From: Teredinibacter franksiae
GTDB taxonomy: Bacteria; Pseudomonadota; Gammaproteobacteria; Pseudomonadales; Cellvibrionaceae
Direction: 5' to 3'
Assembly: GCF_014218805.1 (NCBI RefSeq)
Contig: NZ_JACJUV010000001.1
Coordinates: 1,934,501-1,998,500 of the forward strand
Length of the DNA: 64,000 bases
The notes under the pieces are model-generated. The model saw only the letters and a program-made list of their open reading frames with translations. It was not told where the DNA came from and ran no database searches. The first letter of the stretch is position 1. Each line of letters begins with the position of its first letter. A program made the translations under genes and the position numbers. This document shows, piece by piece, positions 20,100 through 29,345 of the stretch.

Positions 20100-20367
20100 G
20101 GCTCTGCGCCCCTAGGTTTACCCATTTAACCATTCGCTCGTTACGCCACAAGCGCAAAAGCCACAAAAACGAAAAACACGCCATTCTAACCCCTCTTTAC
20201 TCCCACGAAACACAACACCCGCCGCTGCTCGAAGCAGGTCATCTCTAGCGGTGCCCCACTGGATCAATATCAACCATATAGTGTTTTTACTTCCAACTAA
20301 AGCACGCCAACGCCTAATACGGCGATTCCCATCTATACTCAAATAAAAAATGCAGGTGTGTTTTCAC

Positions 20368-22071
20368 ATGTCCAAAAACAACAGCCATCGCATGTGCGTT
20401 GCGGTGTATACCCCCGAGGCGCAGGGGTTCTACTTTGGCGAACTGATTGGCCAACTACAGCAACTTTGCTTAGTCAAAGGGTACGGTTTTTCCCTTGTTA
20501 ACACCAACGGTTACGGCAAGCACCAATCATCACTAGGCATCGACCGGAGCGACATCAGCATTATCCTGCGCAATGCCGTACACCCAAGCCTAGTTAAGGC
20601 CATGCGAAAAGCCGGAAAAGCGGTGGTATCCGTAGGTTTTGATTACTTCCCGCTAGATGTGCCCGTTGTAAGCTCTGATAACGCCTACGGTATAGAGCTT
20701 GCTTTCAATCACCTCATAAAAAATGGCCATCGGAAACTTGCCTACATGGGCGATATCAGTCAATTCGACCTGCGAAAGCGTTACGAAGCCTTTTGTGATC
20801 AGCACGAAATCAATAGCCTAGAACTTGCGGAAAACCAGATTTATGTTATTGACGACACCCTGTTTGAGGGGGGCTATACCGCCGCCAGGGAATTCATCAC
20901 CCGTAACTGTGGTTCTACCGGCGTTATATGTGGCGCGGGGCTAACGGCGGTTGGGTTTTACACACAGCTGCAAGCGCAAAGCCCCACACACTTACAGCCA
21001 CTCGAAATTGTCGCCTTCGACGCCCTGTCGGTATTTCACTTTACCACTGAAGATATCAGCGTTATCGACCAAAACCTTATTTTGCTTGCACACAAAGCAA
21101 TTGAGATCGGCGAGAAAATCATCAAAAACAAAGACTATGAACGTCACGAGCTTGTTCTACCCAAACTTATGTGCGCCAGTGACGAACTCTACAAATCTGG
21201 TGATGCTTTTCTGGCAACCTCCCCAGAACTATCCGAGCTGTACAACCCAAATTACGTTAAAACACTAATGACGCATTTTTACGAATGGCCTCAAGCGATA
21301 GCAAAAAGTCGATTAGACAACATCATGATGCTCGAACCCCTGTTCCCAAGGCTAGTTAAAGAGGTGGTATTAGCGCGTATAACTCACTCAAAACACACGG
21401 GAATCGTCGCAAAAGTTATTCGTCATATAACCCATGACGGCATACATAAAACCCCAAAGGGTAGCCAAAATGGCTTATGCCGTTGCGAAGACTACCCCTG
21501 TGACTTTAACAACTTTCACGTTGCCAATTTTACCACTGCGATACACCAGCCCATTTGGGTTAACCGCAGGCTGTGGGGAGTTTTGAGTGTTTTTGGCAAC
21601 AACAATTCGGTCTCAACAGAAGCCTCAAGCCTCACTGCGCTAAGCGGCTATTTGGGCCTAGTCGCTCGCTTTCTAGAATATGAGCTTACCCCCACCAGCC
21701 AATCACCGGAAAACGCCTCCACCCGCCCCGAGGAAAGTCCAACGGATGAAACCGAAACAGGGTCGATACATTGGCATATAACAGAGGCCATTCTACAGTG
21801 GGATCCACTGGCCATGAGCCTGCTGGGCTACGACAGCGAGCTAGAAAAACACGTCTACCAGCATATGGAGTTAGCTGATCGAATACATCCAGATGACGAA
21901 TCCCAGTTAAAAAAACTGATGAAGAGCGCCGAAAACGAAGAGGCAAGTGCGACTCTACGGCTACTACACAAAAATAAGTCCTACCCCGTTTTTGACATTA
22001 CCTGTCATAGAGGGGAGAAGCTGGAGGAATGTACATTTCATTTATCTCCAAGCGGTTCGAATCATGCTTGA
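20368..22071 (+). CDS. LacI/PBP1-type ligand-binding sensor protein without DNA-binding domain
   Basis: About 567 residues. Residues 1-265 have the periplasmic-binding-protein type I fold as found in LacI regulators (VAVYTPEAQGFYFGELIGQL ... VVSSDNAYGIELAFNHLIKNGHRKLAYMGD ... GVICGAGLTAVGFYTQLQ ... ISVIDQNLILLAHKAIEI), but no HTH precedes it and no signal peptide is visible, so it is cytoplasmic. A middle region of about 150 residues looks GAF-like, with a Cys cluster (GLCRCEDYPCDF). The end resembles a PAS fold (HWHITEAILQWDPLAMSLLGYDSELE). Start at ATG 20368 chosen over 20350 because CAGGTG precedes it at about 9 bases. It overlaps the next gene by 8 bases. Function unknown. Confidence 0.6.
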   Translation: MSKNNSHRMCVAVYTPEAQGFYFGELIGQLQQLCLVKGYGFSLVNTNGYGKHQSSLGIDRSDISIILRNAVHPSLVKAMRKAGKAVVSVGFDYFPLDVPVVSSDNAYGIELAFNHLIKNGHRKLAYMGDISQFDLRKRYEAFCDQHEINSLELAENQIYVIDDTLFEGGYTAAREFITRNCGSTGVICGAGLTAVGFYTQLQAQSPTHLQPLEIVAFDALSVFHFTTEDISVIDQNLILLAHKAIEIGEKIIKNKDYERHELVLPKLMCASDELYKSGDAFLATSPELSELYNPNYVKTLMTHFYEWPQAIAKSRLDNIMMLEPLFPRLVKEVVLARITHSKHTGIVAKVIRHITHDGIHKTPKGSQNGLCRCEDYPCDFNNFHVANFTTAIHQPIWVNRRLWGVLSVFGNNNSVSTEASSLTALSGYLGLVARFLEYELTPTSQSPENASTRPEESPTDETETGSIHWHITEAILQWDPLAMSLLGYDSELEKHVYQHMELADRIHPDDESQLKKLMKSAENEEASATLRLLHKNKSYPVFDITCHRGEKLEECTFHLSPSGSNHA

Positions 22072-24013
22072 TTTCATTTCACAGATTAATTTTGGCCCTA
22101 GCCAAAACAATCTCATTTCTATACTTCTTTTTATAGTTCTAGCTTGCACTTTTGTAATTTTGTTTCTCACCCAAAAAATAGCTTTTTTACGTAAAAAAAA
22201 GCTCAGCAAAAACAAGACAGAAGAGGCACTAAAAGATTTTTTGTCCAGTCAGATCCATCAAACCCAAAACACTACGCGGCACAAAAAACGAAACCACTTC
22301 AAAAAGAAAGTGATGCAACTTCGTCACGCCTATTTGGCGATAGAAAGAAGCTGCCTCGACAGAGGTATTGACTCACAAGAATACTGGGAATTACTGCATA
22401 GCAAACTACGAAAGCTTATTGCTATTTACGAGAAAAGCAAATCCAATGGTATTATCGCCTACCTGAAGAAAAATATAGAATTATTACAGAGCCTCTTAGA
22501 TAAGTGCCCAGAATCAAAAGGTAAAGATCAAGTAAAAACGGCACTTAAAAACCTGGTAAAAACCTGCGAATCAATGGAGGAAAACCCTGAAAGATTATCC
22601 GCTATAAACAGGAAAGTGTTAAAACTATTGGAGAAATTTAGCAACGAGCTCTATCGAGAAACCTCATACATTTCCGATTCTGGCGAAAACTATATAGCCA
22701 AAACGCACCATACCGTATCGAAAATCAAGGGCCACATCGACGCAATTAATTCCATATCAATTGATAAAACAAAAAACCAGGAAGAACAAATTCAAGGAAA
22801 AATGACAACACTTTCTGACACTAGCCAAGCGATGAAATCCAGAATCAAAGAGCTCGAAGACAACCTAAAATACGCACAAATAAAGCTAACCAGTCATATG
22901 TCTGAATATGACCAATCTAACCACAAAGAAACCGAAAACCTACGCCACGATATACACGACATTTCTGAAGAGATAATTGAAGCAAGCGAAAGGGAAATTG
23001 GCCGCCTAAATAAATTACTGGATGAAAAAAGAAATATAATAAATGAACTCGAAGAATCACTTAAAATCATAAAGCCCTCACCAGATAGTGGGAACACAGA
23101 AATCCATGAGACCATTAACCTATCGACTCAACGAGAAGAAGATATAGCTTTCCTCAAACGTAACTTACAAGAATCCGAGCAATGCATATGCCTTTTAGAG
23201 GGTGAGCTTGAAACGCTAAAAAAACGTACCCGAGAAGCCGGAGATCTAAAGAGTACGCCCATTAATGAAAATGAAATAAATGAGCTAACCAAAATTGTCA
23301 ACAACTTAAAAATAGAGATAGTAGATTATGAATCTGCTTGGAAAGAAAAAAACATTTTAGTGAGCTATGTCCTCGAATGCTTGGATGCAAGCACAACGGA
23401 GGATGTATCTTTATCCATATATCAGTGCTTATTAGAAATGGGGTTTTCGTCGAACATATTGGTATACACTCCCGAAAGAACACTGGAAATAAATGAAGTA
23501 GGGGCCATTGCCAGCAAAGACAAATTGTTAGTGAACAGCATGCAAATTGGCGAAGTAAATCCCTCATCTGGCGACAAGCGCTTTCACTTTCGCTGGCAAC
23601 ATATAGGCGGCATTATCCGTCGCGAAGATTCTAATGCCATCACTGAAAAAGAAAAGGAAAATCTAGTAGAACTATCGCACCTAACGGATAAAATAATTCA
23701 TAGAATACTGCAGGCGGGTCACCAAAAACAAAATAAGAGATCTCTCGAATCTGTTTGCAACTCTATAAAATATTTGACCCGCGAGCTAGATGAATCCTTC
23801 GAGCAGGTTTTTTCTAAAGTAGAAGGGAAAGTACACGACGGTTTTGGTCAATTACAAGACGTGGCCAGATCGTCTGGCGTGAATGCCGCTCACATTGCTA
23901 GCATAAAGAAATTGGAAGCCAGTGTTTCCGAAGAAATTATTGCCGAAAAACGCATCAAACTGCGAATGCATAAGTCCATGCTTAGCCTGCTGCAAAAAGT
24001 AGAAAAGCTTTAG
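22064..24013 (+). CDS. Membrane-anchored coiled-coil protein with C-terminal GAF-like region
   Basis: 649 residues from ATG 22064, which overlaps the previous stop; the longer open frame upstream is discarded. One N-terminal TM helix (about 18-38, LISILLFIVLACTFVILFL) is followed by a Lys-rich stretch and roughly 350 residues of Glu/Lys/Leu-rich coiled coil (e.g. HDISEEIIEASEREIGRLNKLLDEK). Residues about 425-555 look like a GAF-type sensory fold, and the end is again helical. The region is AT-richer than its neighbours. The overlap with the PBP1-type gene suggests one two-protein sensory or scaffold unit. I do not recognise a named family. Confidence 0.6.
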   Translation: MLDFISQINFGPSQNNLISILLFIVLACTFVILFLTQKIAFLRKKKLSKNKTEEALKDFLSSQIHQTQNTTRHKKRNHFKKKVMQLRHAYLAIERSCLDRGIDSQEYWELLHSKLRKLIAIYEKSKSNGIIAYLKKNIELLQSLLDKCPESKGKDQVKTALKNLVKTCESMEENPERLSAINRKVLKLLEKFSNELYRETSYISDSGENYIAKTHHTVSKIKGHIDAINSISIDKTKNQEEQIQGKMTTLSDTSQAMKSRIKELEDNLKYAQIKLTSHMSEYDQSNHKETENLRHDIHDISEEIIEASEREIGRLNKLLDEKRNIINELEESLKIIKPSPDSGNTEIHETINLSTQREEDIAFLKRNLQESEQCICLLEGELETLKKRTREAGDLKSTPINENEINELTKIVNNLKIEIVDYESAWKEKNILVSYVLECLDASTTEDVSLSIYQCLLEMGFSSNILVYTPERTLEINEVGAIASKDKLLVNSMQIGEVNPSSGDKRFHFRWQHIGGIIRREDSNAITEKEKENLVELSHLTDKIIHRILQAGHQKQNKRSLESVCNSIKYLTRELDESFEQVFSKVEGKVHDGFGQLQDVARSSGVNAAHIASIKKLEASVSEEIIAEKRIKLRMHKSMLSLLQKVEKL

Positions 24014-24050
24014 GGCTAGATTCTAAATTTCTACATCATCTATTGGTAAA

Positions 24051-25184
24051 CTACTCGTATATCCCACCAAAGCTCGTATCGCATTGATAGCATGCCAAAA
24101 AAGCGTCCACAATATAGGGGTCAAATTTTGTACATCGCCCACCCTTAATAACTTCAAGAGCCGCGTCCCGACCGGGTGAATAACGATAGGGCCTATCTGT
24201 AGACATGGCATCAAAAGTATCCGCAATAGCAATTATCTTGGCTTCCAAACATATTTCGTGCCCCACCCTACCACCCGGATAACCAGTACCATCCAGTCGT
24301 TCGTGGTGCTGTAAAATCATATCTTTAATTGACCATGGCAACACCACGGCTTCGAACATCAGTGCGCCCATAGTGGTATGCGTTTTTAGTAGATCATATT
24401 CCGGGCGGCTAAGCTCACCCGGCTTATTGAGTATCTCTGATGGCAACGCAATTTTCCCAATATCGTGAATCAAGCTTCCTACTTCAAGGCCCGTTAAGCG
24501 TTGATGATCCAGGCCCAATTCTTTGCCTATACAAGTAGAAATAACCGAAACATTGCGCATATGGTGACTGGTGTAAGAATCACGTAACTCCAGCGCTTTT
24601 GAAATTGCGCCCATTAAATTGACCAAAACCTCCTGGGTAGAACTGGCTTTAAACTGGGTAATCGAGGCTTTATTTCTATCAGCCATTTCGTTTGATTTTT
24701 CACACACCAATTCCCAGGCTGTGAGCGCCAGATAGTGTAATTTACTGGCATCCTTTTCCTGGTAAGGCTTCTCCAAAGCCGCAATACCCAGAACCCCCAC
24801 TACTTCACCATCGTTTGATCTCAGCGCAATAACAACATGATGTTTATAACCATGAATGCCGCAAAAGGCATTATCCTTGCACTCCACAAGGTGGTAATTC
24901 TGTACGACAGCCTCACGGCGCTTGAAGCTGTCGTACCAAAGCTCTAGCAACGCAGGCGACATCGTAGCCCCTTTGGCGTCTTTATATTCGTTCAGGGCGA
25001 TATTCGAACAATAACAACGAGAAAATTCAGCCTCTTTCGCATTGTAAAAAGCGATATAGCTGATGTCCCCAGGGGTCTTAATAGACAGGAACTCTAAGAA
25101 TCCTTGATACAGGGATGACTCATCATAAAATTGCGTTTTTGATAGCTTTTCTAGGCTATTGGCAATTGGTATTAATCGAATCAT
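24051..25184 (-). CDS. HD-GYP domain protein with N-terminal GAF-like domain
   Basis: 377 residues. Residues 1-165 look GAF-like, with several Cys (RCYCSN, ECKDNAFCGIHG). The HD-GYP domain covers about 190-370: HHMRNVSVIS, the HD pair in GSLIHDIGKIALP, KTHTTMGA, HHERLDGTGYPGG (GYP motif intact) and IIAIADTFDAMSTDRPYR. Family members hydrolyse cyclic di-GMP. Convergent with the coiled-coil gene (37 bases apart). Its GAF-like input and the neighbouring GAF-like proteins suggest a local signalling cluster. Confidence 0.88.
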   Translation of the reverse strand: MIRLIPIANSLEKLSKTQFYDESSLYQGFLEFLSIKTPGDISYIAFYNAKEAEFSRCYCSNIALNEYKDAKGATMSPALLELWYDSFKRREAVVQNYHLVECKDNAFCGIHGYKHHVVIALRSNDGEVVGVLGIAALEKPYQEKDASKLHYLALTAWELVCEKSNEMADRNKASITQFKASSTQEVLVNLMGAISKALELRDSYTSHHMRNVSVISTCIGKELGLDHQRLTGLEVGSLIHDIGKIALPSEILNKPGELSRPEYDLLKTHTTMGALMFEAVVLPWSIKDMILQHHERLDGTGYPGGRVGHEICLEAKIIAIADTFDAMSTDRPYRYSPGRDAALEVIKGGRCTKFDPYIVDAFLACYQCDTSFGGIYE

Positions 25185-25642
25185 GCCCCCTCCTGTTGAT
25201 CCTTAAAGCTTCGCTCATTAAAGCGGTAAATACAAAATACCGGCTAGACAAATAGGCTATAGGCTAAGCCACAAAATATGTAGTTCTCATATATCAACAC
25301 CCGTCCCTCACGCCCTACTAAGCATCAGCAGCCGCCCACTTGCTTTGGTTCTGTTTTGCTCTTTATTAGTGCACCTCATGTTGAGTTTTTTATGACCAAC
25401 TGACTATGCCAAACTAGCACCTGTTGTATTCGTACGTAGGAGCCACGGCGTATTGACTCAACCTAGATACTGGCTCCGATCGACAAAAAATACGCCCACC
25501 CAAAACGTGATAAATATTTTGCGATTCAATCGTCCATCCGAATCGATGATGCTCCTTACGTTGATATGTGCATTGGGGGGATGGCGAGTACCCTTGTATA
25601 ATGTTACGTTGCGAACAACCCTTGAATGAAAGTAAGTAATAA
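25185..25642. other. Divergent intergenic region
   Basis: About 460 bases between the HD-GYP gene (minus) and the MltF-like gene (plus). Open frames here are short and have no protein-like composition. No terminators, repeats or RNA folds were recognised; both promoters should lie here. Confidence 0.4.
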
Positions 25643-27768
25643 ATGATTGTCAATTTAGGTAAAACAGTGCTGCAAATATTCTCACTTGTATTATTACTAT
25701 GCTTGGCGGGCTGCAATCCATCGTCCGCCCCCCCACACCCTCCGAAACTACATCTGCAGAGACGCCGGCTACGGCGCCACCGGAAACCCAGTTCAAAAAT
25801 TATCGGGAACTGGGCGATCTGAGCAGCCTAAAAAAACACAAGGTATTACGCATTCTTTCACCCCGCTGGGAAGACACAGGCCTACCGCGTGCAGGATTAC
25901 CCTCTCATGGCTACAGAGAACTTGCAGATGAGCTTGCCGTACAGCTGGGCCTTCAAGTGCAATGGATTTTGGTCGACACCCATACGCAACTGATCGAAAA
26001 ACTGGAACAAGGCTATGGCGACCTTATAGTTGGGCATTTAACGCAAACTCCGCTACGCGAACAACGTATTGCATTCAGCCTACCAATTTCGAATGCCGCA
26101 GAGAAAATTATTGGCGCGGCAACAGCTGACTTCAGTCAGCTAGAAAACCTAAAAGACAAACGCATTGCTGTAGGCAAGGGCTCCTCATTTGTAGAATCGC
26201 TAAACGCTTTTTCCACACAGAACAGCGAACTCAATATTGATATAGCCGAGCTGGAAACGGGCGATCCTGATGAGCAAATAGATTTGGTCAACGCTGGTGA
26301 GTACGACGCAACAGTGCTTGATCACAACATTGCAGAGTCTCTAGCAGAATACCGCAGCGATTTTTCGATTGGTCTTACCCTCGCTCAAAATCGCCCTATT
26401 GCCTGGGCAGTGCGCAAAAGTAATCCTTTTCTGCTTACGGCACTTAATCGTTTTTTAACTGAATCACAGATTATTCAAAGTCAATCAAAAATTTATACCG
26501 GTGACCTCGCTGAAATAAAAAAACGAAAGACTCTGCGCATGATTACCCGCAACAGCGCTATATCCTATTTTTTGTGGCGCGGTGAATTAATGGGTTACGA
26601 ATACGATTTAATGAAAAAATTTGCCAAGCAGCAGGGACTGAGATTAGAAGTAAAAGTAGCACCCCCAGGCGCAGACATGATAGCCATGCTTAAGGCTGGC
26701 GAAGGTGATGTTATTGCCGCAAGCACTACAATAACGCCCGAGCGCCAAGCGCGAGGCATTGCGTTCACTCGCCACTATCATCGCGTGCAGGAACAGCTTC
26801 TCACTCACGTAAACGCCCTACCACTGCCAGACAAAGACGCCCTCAATAGCAGAACCCTCACCATAAAAGGCAGCCACGCCTATTGGCAAACAGCACAACA
26901 ACTCTTGAACGAGGGGTACAACTTTACACTCGTTGAAGCCTCTTCAGATCAGACAACGTCCGATTTGATTTCAGCGGTCAACTTAGGCGAAGTAGATGCC
27001 ACTATCGCTGACAGCCACCTCATTGCCGTTGAGCACAAATTTAACGATAACCTGCAGCCCGGTTTAAAGCTTGAACCCAAGCAATCTTTAGGGTGGGCGG
27101 TACGGCACAACAATCCCGAACTACTTGCCGCACTGAATCAATACATCAAAAAGAATTATCGCGGCCATTTTTTTAACGTTACTTACAACAAGTATTTCCG
27201 CAACGAAAAAAGAATTGATAGGTACCAAGGCCAACGGCTAACAGACTCTACACGACTGTCCCCATACGACGATCTAATCAAACCGCTGGCCGCCCAATAC
27301 CACTTCGATTGGCGCATGCTGGTTTCACAAATGTACCAGGAAAGTAAATTTAACCCCAAGGCGAAATCCTTTGCCGGTGCCCTTGGCCTTTTCCAGGTGA
27401 TGCCAAGAACGGCGCAGGAGTTGGGTGTTACTTTACCTCTCACTCCGGAAACAGGCATATACGCTGGGGTTAGCTATATGGATTGGACTCGTGACAGGTT
27501 TGAAAAAACACTGCCTCTCGATGAACGACTCTGGTTTGCCCTAGCCGCCTATAACGCCGGTTTCGGCCATGTTAACGATGCTCGTAGATTAGCCCGCCAA
27601 CAAGGCTGGGACGGCAACAAATGGTTTAACAATGTCGAAAAAGCCATGTTACTTTTACAAAAACGTCAGTACTACAGTAAAGTCCGGTTCGGCTATGTGC
27701 GCGGTACCGAACCCGTGAACTACGTCAGACAAATTCGTGATCGCTACACGGCTTACCTGGCCCTTTAG
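25643..27768 (+). CDS. MltF-like membrane-bound lytic transglycosylase, two solute-binding domains, frame-shifted at a C7 tract
   Basis: From ATG 25643 the frame encodes a clear lipoprotein signal (VLQIFSLVLLLCLAGC, lipobox LAGC) and then fails after about 60 codons. The main frame, open from 25663 and without a good start, encodes the rest. The two join if the C7 run at 25728-25734 had eight Cs. The joined protein of about 708 residues has a first SBP3-type domain (LSSLKKHKVLRILSPRW...), a second one (EIKKRKTLRMITRNSAISYFL...), and an SLT domain with catalytic Glu (MYQESKFNPKAKSFAGALGLFQVMP) and LAAYNAGFGHV. MltF normally has one SBP domain and about 500 residues. It would cut peptidoglycan from the outer-membrane inner face. 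The shift may be a sequencing error, a mutation or phase variation. Confidence 0.8.
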
Positions 27769-28049
27769 ACCGCTTGCCAGTCTAAAGCTTGCCCGCGCAC
27801 TTCTTTCAGCAGGTAAATATGATCATTAATTACGCACTTTACCTTAGCTAACGACTCTTCGGAGTCGGCCTCGCAATTAAAATTCAGACGATTATCGATC
27901 GCTTCCATTACCGCCTTCCCCCAAGGAAAGTCGACCTTTGCTTGGGTTTCGGTGAATTCAACCGTGACTTTTCTGGCGAAGTGTTTACCCAACATCGTCA
28001 TGTATTTTGCCGCTTTTTCTGAAACAACCGAACTTGATTCTTTATGCAT
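27765..28049 (-). CDS. DUF2218 family protein
   Basis: 94 residues, cytoplasmic, no signal. Features such as SEKAAKYMTMLGKHFARKVTVEF, PWGKAVMEA and the C-terminal 'LAKVKCVINDHIYLL' stretch match the small DUF2218 proteins, of unknown function and sometimes found near iron-uptake genes. Its last codons overlap by 4 bases with the end of the transglycosylase gene on the other strand. Confidence 0.75.
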   Translation of the reverse strand: MHKESSSVVSEKAAKYMTMLGKHFARKVTVEFTETQAKVDFPWGKAVMEAIDNRLNFNCEADSEESLAKVKCVINDHIYLLKEVRGQALDWQAV

Positions 28050-28150
28050 GGGTGAGAATGCCCGCTATCCCTTTTCTTGCAACCACCCCTCCATATCAAT
28101 GGAATAACCGAATGAAGTAGCTGCGTAATGTTAAGTATTAAAGCTAAACA

Positions 28151-28168
28151 GTTAACAAAATTGTTAAC
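28151..28168. promoter_or_regulatory. Perfect 18-bp palindrome GTTAACAA-AA... upstream of AraC gene
   Basis: GTTAACAAAATTGTTAAC is a perfect palindrome between the divergent DUF2218 and AraC-family genes. It looks like an operator for a dimeric regulator; which one is unknown. Confidence 0.6.
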
Positions 28169-28180
28169 TCGAACAGCCCC

Positions 28181-28209
28181 TATATGCGAATGATTTGCAT
28201 TTCCATATA
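28181..28209. promoter_or_regulatory. Fur-like box upstream of AraC regulator
   Basis: The 29-base stretch has 10 of 14 symmetric positions (TATATG..AATG / CATT..CATATA). Its central 19 bases (28186-28204) match the Fur consensus GATAATGATAATCATTATC at 12 of 19 positions. Iron control of the regulator gene is inferred and fits the nearby siderophore genes. Confidence 0.5.
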
Positions 28210-28313
28210 CTACCCGATACCATTCCTACCGCGCTCTTATTGTTTTATGCGCTTTCGTCAAAACTATATGGTGCTTCACCAAAAGTGTTTTAACCCTAAC
28301 GGGAAATTATTCA

Positions 28314-29219
28314 ATGGGTCGACTACCCGGCTTCGATACCCCCTCTAACACCCGCAATTCAGAAACCGCTTGTACGTCGGATCTGGACCTAACCCTGCTA
28401 CAGGAAAAGGCACAGTACATTATCAATCAAAATCACACCGTTTCGCCGTTTCTTGTCTATGGAACAACCCCGTTACGCGTATCATTCTTACTTTTAACCG
28501 CGTCTCATTCACGCCAATATCTACAGCAGGATGGCATTCTTCAGAATTTCCAACTTGCTTTCAGCAGCAACCAAAACAACGATATTGCGGTTTACAGTAA
28601 TACACACTTTGTTTTTATTACCCTAGCTTTCAGGTGGCTTTCGCAAAGATTCACAGGAAGCTCCAAACTCGACCATTTTGTTGTGCATAGACTCAGCGCT
28701 CAAACCAACCCCGAGCACTGCACTCTCGATAATCATTCGATCCTACTACCCACTGCGCGTGACATTCAGTTTTCCTCCGATCAGTGCTCCTCTCTCTTGC
28801 ATTTGGAAAGCCAGGTACTACTTACACTTTCGGCCATTATTAATAAGCTCTACACAAACGTAAAAAATCGCCATTCCCGCTCGAACTTCCCTGCCACCAA
28901 GCGAAAAGCAGCGGCCAAAATTAAACACCATTTAGATGAATACTTTATAAAACCCAATACTCCCGCCCCGATAAAGCTGCAAAAAATCGCCGAAACACTC
29001 GGCATGAGTATCAGCACCGCACAACGAGAATTTAAAACGGCATTCGATAAAACCATTATTGAGTATGTGCGGAATCAACGATTAGAAAAAGCTAATGATC
29101 TATTACGCGGTGAGATGAGCATTGGAGAAGTAGCCTATATTGCCGGATACAACCATACGGCTAATTTTTCTATTGCTTTCAAAAAGTATTTTGGCGTTTC
29201 GCCAGGTGATGCCCACTAA
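28314..29219 (+). CDS. AraC family transcriptional regulator, candidate siderophore regulator
   Basis: 301 residues. The C-terminal 100 residues contain two HTH motifs: IKLQKIAETLGMSISTAQREFKTAF and SIGEVAYIAGYNHTANFSIAFKKYFGVSPGD, the AraC signature. The N-terminal 190 residues are a divergent effector domain like that of PchR/YbtA-type regulators, which sense siderophores. It is convergent with the siderophore operon and has a Fur-like box upstream, so control of siderophore synthesis or uptake is plausible but not shown. The start at 28314 follows an AACGGGAAA stretch. Confidence 0.85.
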   Translation: MGRLPGFDTPSNTRNSETACTSDLDLTLLQEKAQYIINQNHTVSPFLVYGTTPLRVSFLLLTASHSRQYLQQDGILQNFQLAFSSNQNNDIAVYSNTHFVFITLAFRWLSQRFTGSSKLDHFVVHRLSAQTNPEHCTLDNHSILLPTARDIQFSSDQCSSLLHLESQVLLTLSAIINKLYTNVKNRHSRSNFPATKRKAAAKIKHHLDEYFIKPNTPAPIKLQKIAETLGMSISTAQREFKTAFDKTIIEYVRNQRLEKANDLLRGEMSIGEVAYIAGYNHTANFSIAFKKYFGVSPGDAH

Positions 29220-29345
29220 CACGCACGACTACCTGAGATATTTTGACAACACCCAACTGTCTCGGACCACGACTCGTTAGAGTCGCGAGCATGACGAATA
29301 GCTAGCGTCTCCAACAGACACAATCACAACAAATAAATTCAATCT

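Noticed and set aside
21947..22063. Extended N-terminus of the coiled-coil protein inside the PBP1-type gene
   Set aside because: ATG 22064 gives a normal N-terminal TM helix and a typical 8-base overlap; the upstream residues are out-of-frame coding of the previous gene.
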